In this document: positions 1-8,954 of the stretch, piece after piece
How the letters are laid out: every line of letters starts with the position of its first letter
How positions within the stretch are numbered: the stretch's first letter is position 1
Source of the DNA: Oceanicola sp. 22II-s10i
GTDB taxonomy: Bacteria > Pseudomonadota > Alphaproteobacteria > Rhodobacterales > Rhodobacteraceae
DNA length: 64,000 bases
Direction of reading: 5' to 3'
Assembly (NCBI RefSeq): GCF_002210105.1
Contig: NZ_AQQU01000001.1
Span: 222,501-286,500, forward strand
Program-made: the position numbers and the translations under genes
The notes under the pieces: generated by a model
What the model saw: the letters and a program-made list of their open reading frames with translations, nothing else
The model's database searches: none
Told to the model about the DNA's origin: nothing

Positions 1-91
1 AGATCAGCCATGCCGGGGGCAGCGCCCCTATAATATAGAGGGGCCATGCCGGCACATTGCGTGTGGCGGCGTTGATGCGGTCCGCGATCAT
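1..91 (-). CDS. msrQ: MsrQ (YedZ) heme-binding membrane subunit, N-terminal fragment
   Basis: This reading frame is cut off by the window edge, so only about 30 N-terminal residues are visible. It begins at an ATG three bases after the msrP stop on the same strand and reads MIADRINAAT, then VPAWPLYIIGALP. This matches the usual start of MsrQ/YedZ: a short amphipathic lead and then a first membrane segment. MsrQ is the inner-membrane heme b/FMN protein that passes quinone electrons to periplasmic MsrP. The order msrP-msrQ and the tight spacing support the call. The rest of the protein lies outside the window. Confidence 0.75.
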   Translation of the reverse strand, partial: MIADRINAATRNVPAWPLYIIGALPPAWLI

Positions 92-94
92 GAC

Positions 95-1000
95 TCAGTA
101 GTTCTTCTTGAGGTCCATGCCGGCATAGAGGCTGGCCACCTCGTCACCGTATCCGTTGAACATATCGGTCTCGCGGCGCGATCCGAACAGACCGGCGCCG
201 ATGACCCGTTCCGTGGCCTGCGACCAGCGCGGGTGATCCACCTGCGGGTTCACGTTGGAATAGAAGCCGTACTCGCGCGCGTTCGCCTTGTTCCATGCCG
301 TCGGCGGCTGGCGGTCGGTCAGGCTGATCCGCACGATGCTCTTGATACCCTTGAAGCCATACTTCCACGGCACCACCAGCCGCAGCGGCGCGCCGTTCTG
401 TTCCGGCATCGACTTGCCGTAAACGCCCGTCGCCAGAATCGTCAGCGGGTGCATCGCCTCGTCCAGCCGCAGCCCCTCGACATAGGGCCAGTCCAGAACC
501 GGGTAGCGCAGGCCGGGCATCTCTTCCCGGCGGGCCACGGTTTCGAAGGCGACATACTTGGCGCCCGACTGCACCCCGGCCCGGTTCAGCAGGCTGGACA
601 GGGTGAAGCCGTTCCACGGGATGACCATCGACCATGCCTCGACGCAGCGCAGGCGATAGATACGCTCCTCGACGCTGACCTTGGACAGGATGTCGTCCAG
701 CGCATAGTCACCCGGTTTGTTCACCATCCCGTCGATCTTCACCGTCCAGGGGCTGGTCGTCAGGGTATGCGCGTATTTGGCGGGATCGGTCTTGGACGTC
801 CCGAACTCATAATAGTTGTTGTAGTTGGTGACCTCTTCGAAGCTGTTCGGCTTCAGCCCCGACGGCGCGGCCATCGCGGGGCCGGCCAGACCCAGCCCCA
901 GACCGGCCATCGCACCCCCCATGAGCTGCCGTCGGTTCAGATAGACGGCTTCGTCGGTGACGTCCCGGTCGCGGAATTTCGGCGTGGTGATGCGGATCAT
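95..1000 (-). CDS. msrP: Protein-methionine-sulfoxide reductase catalytic subunit MsrP (YedY)
   Basis: MsrP is a periplasmic molybdopterin enzyme that reduces methionine sulfoxide in oxidatively damaged envelope proteins. The 301-residue product has a twin-arginine signal (Arg-Arg at residues 23-24 in LNRRQLMGG, a hydrophobic stretch, then an AMA cleavage site near residue 44). The SUOX-type fold follows. Cys119 in [10 protein letters not shown] is the expected molybdenum ligand. The length is typical of the family. It is followed after three bases by msrQ, its membrane partner, so the two form an operon. The Tat signal fits folding around the cofactor before export. Confidence 0.93.
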   Translation of the reverse strand: MIRITTPKFRDRDVTDEAVYLNRRQLMGGAMAGLGLGLAGPAMAAPSGLKPNSFEEVTNYNNYYEFGTSKTDPAKYAHTLTTSPWTVKIDGMVNKPGDYALDDILSKVSVEERIYRLRCVEAWSMVIPWNGFTLSSLLNRAGVQSGAKYVAFETVARREEMPGLRYPVLDWPYVEGLRLDEAMHPLTILATGVYGKSMPEQNGAPLRLVVPWKYGFKGIKSIVRISLTDRQPPTAWNKANAREYGFYSNVNPQVDHPRWSQATERVIGAGLFGSRRETDMFNGYGDEVASLYAGMDLKKNY

Positions 1001-1103
1001 GGCTCGGTCCCTGTCATTGGTGTCTCACTTCACACTACGGAAGGGACGGCCCGAACGTTTCATCCCGTCGCAATTCTCACGGGCTTGTGTGATCGTGCGC
1101 GGT

Positions 1104-2615
1104 CTATTCCGCAGGCCGGTTCTCTTCCCCCATCGTCGGATCCCACGACGGGCGGATCTTGCGCAGCACCACGGATTCGCCGTTCGCCTGCACCACCCGC
1201 ACGTGCCGCCGCCGCATCAGGCGCGGTTCGGCCACGCCGACGGAATGGGCGATGGTCTCGACCTCTTTCACGATCGCCTTGGCGTAGTTCGCGACGCTGA
1301 CATACTTCTGTTCCACCACCAGACCGCGCTGCAGGTGCGGGTCATGGGTCGTCACGCCGGTCGGACAGGTGTTCTTGTTGCACTTGAGCGCCTGGATACA
1401 GCCGAGCGAGAACATGAAGCCGCGCGCCGAGGTCACGAAATCGGCCCCCGCGCAGATCGCCCAGGCGACATCGGATGGGTTCACCAGCTTGCCGGAGGCG
1501 ATAATGCGGATCCGCTCCTTCAGCCCGTACCGGTCGCGCATATCCACGATCCGCAGCAGCGCCTCGCGGATCGGCATGCCCACCAGATCCATCAGCGGCA
1601 TCGGCGCGGCACCGGTGCCGCCTTCGCCGCCGTCTATGGTAATGAAGTCCGGCGCGCTCTCGGGACCACGTTCCTTGATCAGCTGGAACAGCGCCTCGTA
1701 GTCGTCCGAGGACCCGATCACCGTCTTGAAGCCGGTCGGCTTGCCCGTCACCTCGCGGATATGTCCGATCACGTCCAGCAGCGCGGCAAAGTCCGGGATC
1801 TCGACGTGCCGGTTCGGCGAGATGCTGTCGCGCCCCTCGGGGATATGCCGGATCGCGGCGATCTCGGCATTCACCTTGGCGCCGGGGAGGATGCCGCCCT
1901 TGCCGGGCTTGGCGCCCTGCGCCAGCTTCAGCTCGAACATCCGCACCGTTTCATGAGCGGCCACCGCGCGCAGCTTTTCGTCGTCGATCCCGCCCTCGAG
2001 GTTGCGGACACCATACTTGGCGGTGCCGATCTGGAACACGACATCGCAGCCACCTTCCAAATGATAGGGGCTCAGCCCCCCTTCCCCGGTGTTCAGCCAG
2101 ATCCCCGCCTTCTTGGCGCCCTTCGACAGCGCCAGCACCGCGGGGCGGGAAATCGCGCCGTAGGACATGCCCGAGATATTGAAGAAGGACGGCGCATCAT
2201 AAGGTGTCCGGCAATGCGGCCCGATCCGCAGCGGCTGAGTCAGCGCGAACTGGTCGTCGATCGGCGGGAAGGTCGCGTTGACGAAGATCGCGGTCCCCGG
2301 CACCGACAGGTTCCGGGTGGAGCCGAAGGCGATGGTGTTATCCTTGCCATGGGTCGAGTGATACACCCAGTCCCGTTGCGCACGGTTGAACGGCATCTCC
2401 TCGCGGTCCATCGCAAAGAAGTACTGGCGGAAGAACTCGCCCAGCTTGGTGAACATCCCGCGGAAGCGTCCGATCACCGGGTAGTTCCGGCGGATCGCAT
2501 CCTCGGTCTGCGCCCGGTCTATAAAGAAGAAGACCAGAACCGCGGCCGAGACCATGCCGATCACCAGCACGAATCCCAGTGCCAGCACCTCAAGCGCATT
2601 CGTCGCGAAGTTCAT
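1104..2615 (-). CDS. FMN-binding glutamate synthase family protein
   Basis: The 503-residue protein resembles the central FMN domain of glutamate synthase large subunits but has no amidotransferase or GXGXG domain. An N-terminal membrane segment (about residues 10-32) is followed by a TIM-barrel with ISGMSYGAIS, TGEGGLSPYH, GAKPGKGG and IDGGEGGTGA, which contribute to FMN binding. Cysteines in SLGCIQALKCNKNTCPTG match the 3Fe-4S cluster pattern of the family. Stand-alone proteins of this type are widespread and lack a firm physiological role. The gene lies 104 bases upstream of msrP on the same strand and is probably transcribed separately. The family is clear; the substrate is not. Confidence 0.85.
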   Translation of the reverse strand: MNFATNALEVLALGFVLVIGMVSAAVLVFFFIDRAQTEDAIRRNYPVIGRFRGMFTKLGEFFRQYFFAMDREEMPFNRAQRDWVYHSTHGKDNTIAFGSTRNLSVPGTAIFVNATFPPIDDQFALTQPLRIGPHCRTPYDAPSFFNISGMSYGAISRPAVLALSKGAKKAGIWLNTGEGGLSPYHLEGGCDVVFQIGTAKYGVRNLEGGIDDEKLRAVAAHETVRMFELKLAQGAKPGKGGILPGAKVNAEIAAIRHIPEGRDSISPNRHVEIPDFAALLDVIGHIREVTGKPTGFKTVIGSSDDYEALFQLIKERGPESAPDFITIDGGEGGTGAAPMPLMDLVGMPIREALLRIVDMRDRYGLKERIRIIASGKLVNPSDVAWAICAGADFVTSARGFMFSLGCIQALKCNKNTCPTGVTTHDPHLQRGLVVEQKYVSVANYAKAIVKEVETIAHSVGVAEPRLMRRRHVRVVQANGESVVLRKIRPSWDPTMGEENRPAE

Positions 2616-2828
2616 ACTGCCCGTCCTCCCGGCTCTTCGGCCACGTTCGTGTTTCCCTCACCCTGCGTCAGCACGCGGGGCCGGGCAAGTCCCGCCTGCG
2701 TTCCCCGTCACTTTGACGTCAGGGTCCACGCTTGTGGCTGGTCTGTGCGGCACAGGACACTATCCTTGCCAAGGAATTGCCGGTCTGAGACCGTGCCGCC
2801 AGACGACGACATAATCAAAGGACGTGAC

Positions 2829-3350
2829 ATGCGCCTGACAGCCCTTGCCGCCACCCTCGCCATCGCCGCCGGCCTGCCCGCCGCGGCGCAGCCCAAGATC
2901 GAGACGCCCCAGATGGTCGTCTACGAAGGCCAATGGGTGCAGACCAAGGTCGCCGGCCAGAAGGGCGCATTGATGTTCCTGACCGTACCGCGCGGGCAGA
3001 AGGGCGAATACTTCTCCATCTCGTGCGAGCGCGCGGGGGGCGGGCTGGTCCGCACGATCAAGCTGGGCTACCCCAAGCCGATCCAGGGCGACAACGTTCC
3101 GATCACCCTGAACGTGGACGGCCAGGTCACGCAGGCCACGGCCAGCTTCACCGGCAAGGCCCGCGACGACGCCTATACCAAGGCCGACATCCACACCTAT
3201 GCGCTGAAGTTCCCGAGCGCCGCCGACGAACAGGCCGTGTTCCGCGCGATGCAGCGTGGCAATACCCTGAAGGTGCCGGGCCAGACCCTGCCCGTGGACC
3301 TGCGAGGTTTCACCGCCGCCTTTCAGGGACAGACCGCCTATTGCGACTAG
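2829..3350 (+). CDS. Hypothetical exported protein
   Basis: The 173-residue product has a clear Sec signal peptide (MRLTALAATLAIAAG, cleavage after AAA-Q near residue 21). The mature part is about 150 residues with two cysteines, one in SISCERAGG and one in the C-terminal AYCD, which could form a disulfide. The end, VDLRGFTAAFQGQ, is faintly like the C-terminus of invasion-associated locus B (IalB) proteins, but I cannot establish membership by eye. The start at 2829 was chosen because it gives the signal peptide; the open frame extends far upstream without one. No operon partner is visible, since the neighbours are on the other strand. Function unknown. Confidence 0.7.
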   Translation: MRLTALAATLAIAAGLPAAAQPKIETPQMVVYEGQWVQTKVAGQKGALMFLTVPRGQKGEYFSISCERAGGGLVRTIKLGYPKPIQGDNVPITLNVDGQVTQATASFTGKARDDAYTKADIHTYALKFPSAADEQAVFRAMQRGNTLKVPGQTLPVDLRGFTAAFQGQTAYCD

Positions 3351-3353
3351 GGC

Positions 3354-3806
3354 TCAGGCCCGTTCGTCCTTGGGCGATCCCATCACGACATAACTGGTGA
3401 TCGCGCTGACCTGCGGCAGCGTGCCCAGAACATCCGTATGAAAGCGCTTGTAGGCGGCCAGGTCGGCCGCCTCGACCCGCAGCAGGTATTCCCGGTCGCC
3501 GGTGATGTTGTGGCATTCCCGGACCTCGGGCGACCGGGCGATGGCGCGCTCGAACGCTTCCTGCGCGGCCTTGGTGTGCTCGCTCAGCCCCACGCTGACA
3601 TAAGCCGTAAAGCCCACGCCCCGCGCGGCGGGGTTCAGCACAGCGCGATAGCCGGCGATCACGCCCTCGCGTTCCAGCGCCGTGACCCGGCGCAGGCAGG
3701 CGGAGGGCGACAGCCCCACCTTCTCGGCCAGCTCGATGTTGCTGATCCGGCCATTCGCGGACAGAACCTGCAATATCCGCTCGTTCGTGCGATCCATCTT
3801 CGTCAT
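3354..3806 (-). CDS. Lrp/AsnC family transcriptional regulator
   Basis: This 150-residue regulator has an N-terminal helix-turn-helix (about residues 8-50: ILQVLSANGRISNIELAEKVGLSPS) and a C-terminal RAM ligand-binding domain (about 70-145) with the typical HNITGDREYLLRV strand. Lrp/AsnC proteins bind amino acids and control transport and metabolism genes. It is divergent from the LysE-type exporter at 3882, with 75 bases between the starts. That arrangement is the classic one for an Lrp-type regulator controlling an amino acid exporter. The intergenic inverted repeats are noted separately. Confidence 0.93.
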   Translation of the reverse strand: MTKMDRTNERILQVLSANGRISNIELAEKVGLSPSACLRRVTALEREGVIAGYRAVLNPAARGVGFTAYVSVGLSEHTKAAQEAFERAIARSPEVRECHNITGDREYLLRVEAADLAAYKRFHTDVLGTLPQVSAITSYVVMGSPKDERA

Positions 3807-3817
3807 TTGTTGCGCAG

Positions 3818-3854
3818 GATGCGTCAGGGCGCATCAGATGGCAACAAAATGCCA
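3818..3854. promoter_or_regulatory. Inverted repeats between the lrp-type regulator and lysE exporter
   Basis: The short divergent region holds two perfect inverted repeats: GATGCG-N6-CGCATC at 3818-3835 and TGGCA-N6-TGCCA at 3839-3854. They sit between the two start codons, where Lrp-family regulators usually bind. Seen directly: the repeats. Inferred: an operator role. Confidence 0.4.
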
Positions 3855-3881
3855 CGCGCCACGGCATAGCGTTGCGCTACC

Positions 3882-4478
3882 ATGACCCATGAGATTCTCC
3901 TCGCGCTCGTCGCCTTCGCTTTCGTCTCGTCGATCACGCCGGGGCCGAACAACCTGATGCTGATGGCCTCCGGCGCGAATTTCGGGTTCCGCCGCACCAT
4001 TCCCCATATGCTGGGGATCGGGATCGGCTTCACGCTGATGACGATTCTGGTGGGCGCGGGGCTGATCCAGATCTTCGACGTCTGGCCGGTCAGTTACACC
4101 ATCCTGAAATGGGGGTCGGTGCTCTACCTTCTCTGGCTGGCGTGGAAGATCGCCAACGCCGCCCCGCCCGCCGACCGGCCCGAGGACGCGGGCCGCCCGA
4201 TGACCTTCCTGCAGGCGGCAGCTTTCCAGTGGGTGAACCCCAAGGCGTGGACCATGGCCCTGACCGCCATCGCGGTCTATGCGCCGGACCGGTCGCTGAC
4301 CGCGATCCTGATGGTTGGTCTGGTCTTCGGCATCGTGAACCTGCCGTCCGTCAGCACCTGGACCGTTCTTGGCCAGCAGCTCCGTCGCCTGCTGACGAAC
4401 CCGGCGCGACTCAGAGCGTTCAACTGGACCATGGCGATTCTGCTCGTGGCCTCGCTCTATCCGGTGCTCTACCCTTGA
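3882..4478 (+). CDS. LysE/RhtB family amino acid exporter
   Basis: The 198-residue membrane protein shows the LysE-family hallmarks: SSITPGPNNLMLMASG at residues 14-29 and the central FQWVNPKAWTMAL, with about six hydrophobic segments. Family members export amino acids or related small metabolites across the inner membrane. It diverges from the Lrp-type regulator, which probably senses the exported compound. Four bases separate it from the downstream racemase-like gene, so it may head a small operon of exporter, racemase-like protein and GST. Substrate unknown. Confidence 0.92.
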   Translation: MTHEILLALVAFAFVSSITPGPNNLMLMASGANFGFRRTIPHMLGIGIGFTLMTILVGAGLIQIFDVWPVSYTILKWGSVLYLLWLAWKIANAAPPADRPEDAGRPMTFLQAAAFQWVNPKAWTMALTAIAVYAPDRSLTAILMVGLVFGIVNLPSVSTWTVLGQQLRRLLTNPARLRAFNWTMAILLVASLYPVLYP

Positions 4479-4482
4479 AGGT

Positions 4483-5094
4483 ATGACGCTCACCCTGCTG
4501 CACACCGCCGAGGCGCATGTCGCCACGTTCTCCGCGCTCCGCGACCGGATCGCGCCCGGCGCGGCGCTGAACCAGCACGTCCGCGCGGACTGGCTGGCCG
4601 AGGCGCGGGACCGGGGCGTCTCATCGGACCTCGCGGCCCGCCTCGACAGGTTCATCCGCGCCGCGCCCGGCCCTGTCATATGCACCTGCACCACGCTCGG
4701 TCCCGCCGCTGAAGCGGCGGGTGCGATCCGGATCGACCGGCCGATGATGCAGGCGGCGGCCTTGCACGACGGCCGGATCGTCATGGCCTACGCCCTGTCC
4801 AGCACGCTCGCGCCCTCGCGCGACCTGCTGGCGGAATATGCTGCACACGACCGGATCGCGCCGCTCGACCTCACCGCGCACTGGCCCCTCTTCGAGTCGG
4901 ACGCACGGGACCAGTTCCTGGACGCCATCGCCGGGGGCATTCGCGCGGAAGTCGCGGCGACCGGGGCAGGATGCGTGGTCCTGGCCCAGGCCAGCATGGC
5001 GGGGGCGAAAGCTTTGCTGACCGATCTGCCCTGCCCCGTCCTGGCTTCGCCCGAGCTGGCCCTGCGCGCCGGACTGCACATGAGCATGACATGA
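4483..5094 (+). CDS. Aspartate/glutamate racemase-like protein
   Basis: The 203-residue protein looks like a member of the Asp/Glu/hydantoin racemase superfamily. There is a Cys in VICTCTTLGPAAEAAG (residues 64-79), where the first catalytic cysteine with a following T/S-N-like loop is expected. A second cysteine region lies in TGAGCVVLAQASMAGAKALL (about 160-180), followed by PVLASPELALRAG. It starts four bases after the exporter stop and ends in an ATGA overlap with the GST gene, so it is probably co-expressed. The family call rests on pattern and could be wrong in detail; the substrate is unknown. Confidence 0.65.
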   Translation: MTLTLLHTAEAHVATFSALRDRIAPGAALNQHVRADWLAEARDRGVSSDLAARLDRFIRAAPGPVICTCTTLGPAAEAAGAIRIDRPMMQAAALHDGRIVMAYALSSTLAPSRDLLAEYAAHDRIAPLDLTAHWPLFESDARDQFLDAIAGGIRAEVAATGAGCVVLAQASMAGAKALLTDLPCPVLASPELALRAGLHMSMT

Positions 5095-5732
5095 GCATCA
5101 CGATAACGGCCTTCGACCGCTCCCCGGACGGGGGCCGTGGCCTCGCCCGCGACACGCGAATCCGATGGGCGCTGGAGGAAGTGGGCCAGCCCTATTCCGT
5201 TCGACCCGTCACCTTCGACGACCTGAAACGCCCCGGCCACCTGGCCCTCAACCCGTTCGGCCAGATCCCGACCTACGAAGACGGCGCCGTCGCGCTGTTC
5301 GAATCCGGGGCCATCGTCCTGCACGTGGCGCAGACCTACCCCGGCCTGCTGCCCGAGGCCCCGGCCGCGCGAGCCCGCGCAGTGTCGTGGGTATTTGCAG
5401 CGCTCAGCACGATCGAGCCGCCCATTCTGGAGCTCGAGGGCACCGGACATTCGGAACGCGATCGCCCCTGGCACGCCGAAAGGGTTCCGCTGATGCGGGA
5501 CCGGCTGCACCGGCGGCTGGCACAGCTTGCCGCGCATCTGGGTGACTCGGACTGGCTCGACGGCGCGTTCAGCGCAGGCGATCTGATGATGGCCTCGGTC
5601 CTGCTGCGGGTGAAATCCTCGGACCTGCTCGACGTCCACCCCACCCTCGCCGCCTATCTCGCAAGGGCCGAGGCGCGTCCGGCGTATCGTCGGGCCTACG
5701 AGGCGCAGAGGTCTTTCAACACGCGGCCGTAA
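5091..5732 (+). CDS. Glutathione S-transferase family protein
   Basis: The 213-residue product has a thioredoxin-like N-terminal half (RIRWALEEVGQPYSV, then NPFGQIPTYEDG and FESGAIVLHVA, the usual glutathione-site loop) and an all-helical C-terminal half with the DLMMASVLLR capping segment. GSTs conjugate or exchange glutathione, and the substrate cannot be predicted. The start at 5091 gives an ATGA overlap with the preceding racemase-like gene; the open frame extends upstream into that gene without support. A hairpin just after the stop could end transcription. Confidence 0.88.
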   Translation: MSITITAFDRSPDGGRGLARDTRIRWALEEVGQPYSVRPVTFDDLKRPGHLALNPFGQIPTYEDGAVALFESGAIVLHVAQTYPGLLPEAPAARARAVSWVFAALSTIEPPILELEGTGHSERDRPWHAERVPLMRDRLHRRLAQLAAHLGDSDWLDGAFSAGDLMMASVLLRVKSSDLLDVHPTLAAYLARAEARPAYRRAYEAQRSFNTRP

Positions 5733-5764
5733 AAAAAGCCCCGATATCTTTCGATACCGGGGGC
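5731..5764 (-). terminator. Rho-independent terminator of the LysR gene
   Basis: A ten-position stem with one mismatch (CCCCG-a-TATC pairing with GATA-c-CGGGG) closes a four-base loop. On the minus strand it is followed by a run of seven U from the A-run at 5731-5737. It lies between the convergent GST and LysR genes and is best oriented for the LysR transcript, though it may act on both. Confidence 0.75.
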
Positions 5765-5815
5765 AGGTTGCCTTGGCAGGCACGGGGAAGTTCGGAATGT
5801 CGTGTGGGCCGGGGC

Positions 5816-6721
5816 TCACCAGTCGTTCGGGCCCTTGTCGGAGAAGGCCTTCACGAGGAAGTCGATGAACGCGCGGACCTTGGGCTGGGTGAACCGGCCC
5901 GGCGGGTAGACGGCGTAGATGCCCTGCAGCTCCATCGGCAGATCGGGGATCGCATCCTGCACCAGTCCCTTCTCCATCGCGTCGGCGTAGAGGAAGCTCG
6001 GCAGGTAGGCGATGCCAAGACCGGCGATCGCGGCGTTCAGCAGGCTCTGCCCGTCGTTCACCGACAGCCAGCCGGCGGTGCGGACCTGCCGCTTTTCGCC
6101 CGAGGGTGCGGTGATCTTCCAGACGTTGCCCGAGGCCTGGCTGGAGTAGTGCAGAAGCTTGTGTTCGTTCAGGTCGTCGATCTTGCCGGGGCGGCCGTAT
6201 TTCTCGAAATAGGCCGGGCTGGCGATCATGCGCTTGGCGGTGTCGGTCAGCTTGCGGGCCCGGAGGGTCGAATCTTCCAGCTCGCCGATCCGGATGGCCA
6301 TGTCGAAGCCTTCAGAGATCAGTTCGACGTAGCGGTTGTTCAGCACCATGTTCACCGTGATGTCCGGGAACTCGGCCAGGAACTCGCCCAGCACGGGGCT
6401 GAGGTGATTCACACCGAAATCCGTCGCCACGCTGATCCGCAGGAGACCCGAGGGCGCGCTCTGCATCGACGTGACGAGCGCGTCGGCCTCGCCTGCATCG
6501 TTCAGCACCCGGCGGGCCCGGTCGTAATAGGCCAGTCCGATCTCGGTCGGAGAGACCCGGCGGGTCGTCCGGTTCAGCAGACGGGCCCCAAGGCGCGCCT
6601 CCAGAGAAGAGACATGTTTCGAGACGGCGGATTTGGAGATCCCCATCTTCTTTGCCGCGTCCGTGAAACCACCTTGGTCCACAACGGTCGCGAAGGCTTC
6701 CATTTCGGTCAACCGGTCCAT
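5816..6721 (-). CDS. LysR family transcriptional regulator
   Basis: The 301-residue regulator has a typical LysR winged helix at residues 1-60 (AFATVVDQGGFTDAAKKMGISKSAVSKHVSSLEARLG, then LLNRTTRRVSPTEIG) and a periplasmic-binding-protein-like effector domain from about residue 90. The family usually regulates divergent or nearby genes. Here the divergent side leads only to noncoding sequence and the next minus-strand gene is 138 bases upstream, so the target is unclear. A strong terminator follows the gene. The ligand cannot be read from sequence. Confidence 0.93.
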   Translation of the reverse strand: MDRLTEMEAFATVVDQGGFTDAAKKMGISKSAVSKHVSSLEARLGARLLNRTTRRVSPTEIGLAYYDRARRVLNDAGEADALVTSMQSAPSGLLRISVATDFGVNHLSPVLGEFLAEFPDITVNMVLNNRYVELISEGFDMAIRIGELEDSTLRARKLTDTAKRMIASPAYFEKYGRPGKIDDLNEHKLLHYSSQASGNVWKITAPSGEKRQVRTAGWLSVNDGQSLLNAAIAGLGIAYLPSFLYADAMEKGLVQDAIPDLPMELQGIYAVYPPGRFTQPKVRAFIDFLVKAFSDKGPNDW

Positions 6722-6859
6722 TGTCCTGCCACCTGTTCAACTGCTCGTTGGACATGGTTATCGGGGTCAAATCAGGCAGGAAGGGGGCGCATGACCGACA
6801 ATATCGGGGTAATATCCGGGATTGGTGAAGGCAGGGAAACGTCTGGTTCGCCCCCGCCG

Positions 6860-7225
6860 TCAGAGCGTTTCCACGCAATGACGCCGGAATGCGCGCTTCA
6901 GCAGGTCCAGTTCCGCGCGCAGCAGGTCGATCTCGGCCCGCATCGTATCCTCGAGCGCCTCGCCCGCCAGAACGGCGAATTGCGCCAGCGTCGTGCCGTC
7001 CGCCGCATCACGGATCACGACGGTCTGGATGCCGTCGCCGATCGCTTCCGACGGCACCTGCACACGCAGCAGATGGCCGCCCGTGGGTCCTTCGGTCAGC
7101 GTCACACCGGCGACCGGCGTATCGCCCAGCATCGCCTCGACGGCCGGACGGCCGGCCCCGCCCTGCACCAGACCTTCCCACACACCGGCGCGGAAGGTCA
7201 GCTTGGTCACTGTCAGATCGCTCAT
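6860..7225 (-). CDS. Hypothetical protein, conserved-looking 121 aa
   Basis: I do not recognise this 121-residue protein. It has a beta-rich first part (about 1-80, with regular polar/hydrophobic alternation) and a C-terminal amphipathic helix rich in leucine and glutamate (about 90-115: MRAEIDLLRAELDLLKRAF) that could form a short coiled coil. It lacks a signal peptide and membrane segments. It begins 13 bases after the DUF6478-like gene on the same strand, so the two are probably co-transcribed and may act together. Codon use matches the neighbours, which supports a real gene. Confidence 0.65.
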   Translation of the reverse strand: MSDLTVTKLTFRAGVWEGLVQGGAGRPAVEAMLGDTPVAGVTLTEGPTGGHLLRVQVPSEAIGDGIQTVVIRDAADGTTLAQFAVLAGEALEDTMRAEIDLLRAELDLLKRAFRRHCVETL

Positions 7226-7238
7226 TCAAAGCTCCCGG

Positions 7239-8012
7239 TCAGAGTTCCGCACGCGGGCGGCGGCTGAAGGTCAGGTCGCGGATCACGATCTGGTTCATCT
7301 GCGGCCCTTCGAAGATCAGGTCCAGCCAGATCCGTTCGACCCGTTTTTCGTTCAGGTTCGAATAAGCCAGATCGAACTCGACCATCATGTCTTCTTCGTG
7401 CAGCGGCAGTTCGCGCACGATCTGTTCGGTGTTCGGCCCGTGCTTGATGTTCAGGCGGGCAAAGATCTCCAGCGGCTTTTCCATCTCGACGATGGTGTCC
7501 ATGCGCACCAGGTGCCGCCGTTTCAGACCGGCCACGGCCTCGGGCGGGAAATCCAGCACCAGCGACAGGAAGGATCCGGTGAACGCGAAGACATCCATGC
7601 GGAACCCGAACGGCGCGAGGTCCTCTTCGCGCAGGTTGCGGATCTGGCGCAGGGTCAGCTCGCTCCGGTCGCAGTCGTGGAACAGCGTCGCCTCGGTTCC
7701 CAGCATCGACTTGGTCTGCGCCGAGGCGATGCCCTGAACCGGCAGCGGCCCGCGCCACATCTCGGGACGCCAGGACCAGTCCGCCCCCTGCGGCACGTTG
7801 AAGACCTGGGACCCGATGCGCGGCAGCGCCAGGCGGCTTTCGGCGGTGAAGATGAGCGAGTCGATCTGGCTCTTCAACTGGCGGGCCATCACCCGGTGCT
7901 GCCGAAGCGCGGACAGGTCGCTGGTCGCCGCGTCACGCGCGGCGCGGGTCCAGCGCCCAAGTTCGCGCCGGAAAGCCAGTTTCTGGAAAAGCGATCCGCC
8001 CTGTTTCGCCAT
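7239..8012 (-). CDS. DUF6478-like hypothetical protein
   Basis: The 257-residue product resembles an uncharacterised family found in Rhodobacterales (DUF6478), from memory of its start MAKQGGSLFQKLAFRRELGRW and the central WSWRPEMWRGPL. No catalytic motif is evident. The protein is soluble with no signal peptide. The open frame runs upstream to 8555, but that part overlaps the next gene in another frame, so I chose the internal ATG at 8012. It sits between the 121-residue protein and a lipoprotein-like gene, all on the minus strand, in a probable three-gene unit. Function unknown. Confidence 0.72.
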   Translation of the reverse strand: MAKQGGSLFQKLAFRRELGRWTRAARDAATSDLSALRQHRVMARQLKSQIDSLIFTAESRLALPRIGSQVFNVPQGADWSWRPEMWRGPLPVQGIASAQTKSMLGTEATLFHDCDRSELTLRQIRNLREEDLAPFGFRMDVFAFTGSFLSLVLDFPPEAVAGLKRRHLVRMDTIVEMEKPLEIFARLNIKHGPNTEQIVRELPLHEEDMMVEFDLAYSNLNEKRVERIWLDLIFEGPQMNQIVIRDLTFSRRPRAEL

Positions 8013-8074
8013 CTGCCTGCCCGTTCGTGTCCTGCCCGGACCGTTCGCCCGGTCCTGTCTTATCGCGGCACAGG

Positions 8075-8836
8075 TTACCGCAAAAACCCCAGGATGGAAC
8101 GCGCACCGCCCGAGGGTGCTGCATTTGAGGTGTCGCTGTTGCCCGTTTCCTTGCCCGGTTCCGCCGCAGGCCCGGCGCCGCCCGCGACGTGACGCGGCGC
8201 CGCCGCGCGCAATGCCCCCGCCAGCTCCATCATCAGGGCCGATCCGCCCTGACCGGCCATCGCGCCGCCCTCGGGACCGTAGACGCCGAGAACGAGCAGG
8301 AAGCCGTTCAGGGTCATCGCCCCGCGCCAGTGCCGCGGATCCGCATCCGGCACAGCCTTGCCGCCGCCATCGGCCAACTGCAGCAGGGTCACACCCCGAC
8401 GCTGCGCACTGTTCAGCACCTTGGCGCCGCCAAGGGCCGCGGCCAGTTCGCCGGGCCCCGGCACGGCGCCCGACGCAGCGGCCGGCGCAGCGGCCACGGT
8501 CAGGACCGCGGGCGGCACATTGGGCCCCTCGCGCCCGCCGGTCATCACGTAGCAAGAGGCCAGCAGGGCAAATCCGCCCGACGCCTGATTGCGCAGGGAC
8601 CGACCGTCGACACAGAACCCCGTCGGCCCCTTAACGAGGATCTCGCCCCCTGCGATCGGCGCCTGAGGCAGAGGCTCGCCCACGGGACGCGACACGGTGG
8701 ACAGGACGGCGAAAAGGCCACCGTCAGAGTCGGGTGTCTTTTGCGCACCCGTCCCGGTCTGCAGACAGCCGCCGAGCGATGAGACCATTGCTGCCCCGGC
8801 CAGTGTCCGGGCCGTCGCTTTCAGCCAATTCCGCAT
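8075..8836 (-). CDS. Putative lipoprotein, hypothetical
   Basis: The 253-residue product begins MRNWLKATARTL with a hydrophobic stretch and a lipobox-like LGGC (Cys24), so it is probably a lipoprotein of the cell envelope. I chose the ATG at 8836 because the upstream alternative adds an Arg-rich stretch that would spoil the signal. The mature part has conserved-looking GFCVDGRSLRNQ and FALLASCYVMTGG segments and an Ala/Gly-rich C-terminal third ending SILGFLR. It heads a run of minus-strand genes (62 bases to the DUF6478-like gene). Function unknown. Confidence 0.68.
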   Translation of the reverse strand: MRNWLKATARTLAGAAMVSSLGGCLQTGTGAQKTPDSDGGLFAVLSTVSRPVGEPLPQAPIAGGEILVKGPTGFCVDGRSLRNQASGGFALLASCYVMTGGREGPNVPPAVLTVAAAPAAASGAVPGPGELAAALGGAKVLNSAQRRGVTLLQLADGGGKAVPDADPRHWRGAMTLNGFLLVLGVYGPEGGAMAGQGGSALMMELAGALRAAAPRHVAGGAGPAAEPGKETGNSDTSNAAPSGGARSILGFLR

Positions 8837-8954
8837 CCGTCCCCTCCGCCTGCGCCATCGCGGCAACCATCCCTGCGGTTTCTGGATAGGTCACCCCGCC
8901 CCGGCGGCACAAGTCCGATTGCGGCCCACTGGGGCGGCGGCTAGGGTCCGCGCC

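Noticed and set aside
957-3350. A 797-residue plus-strand frame ending with the exported protein at 2829
   Set aside because: Only the last 173 residues form a coherent exported protein; the rest is antisense to the glutamate-synthase-like gene.
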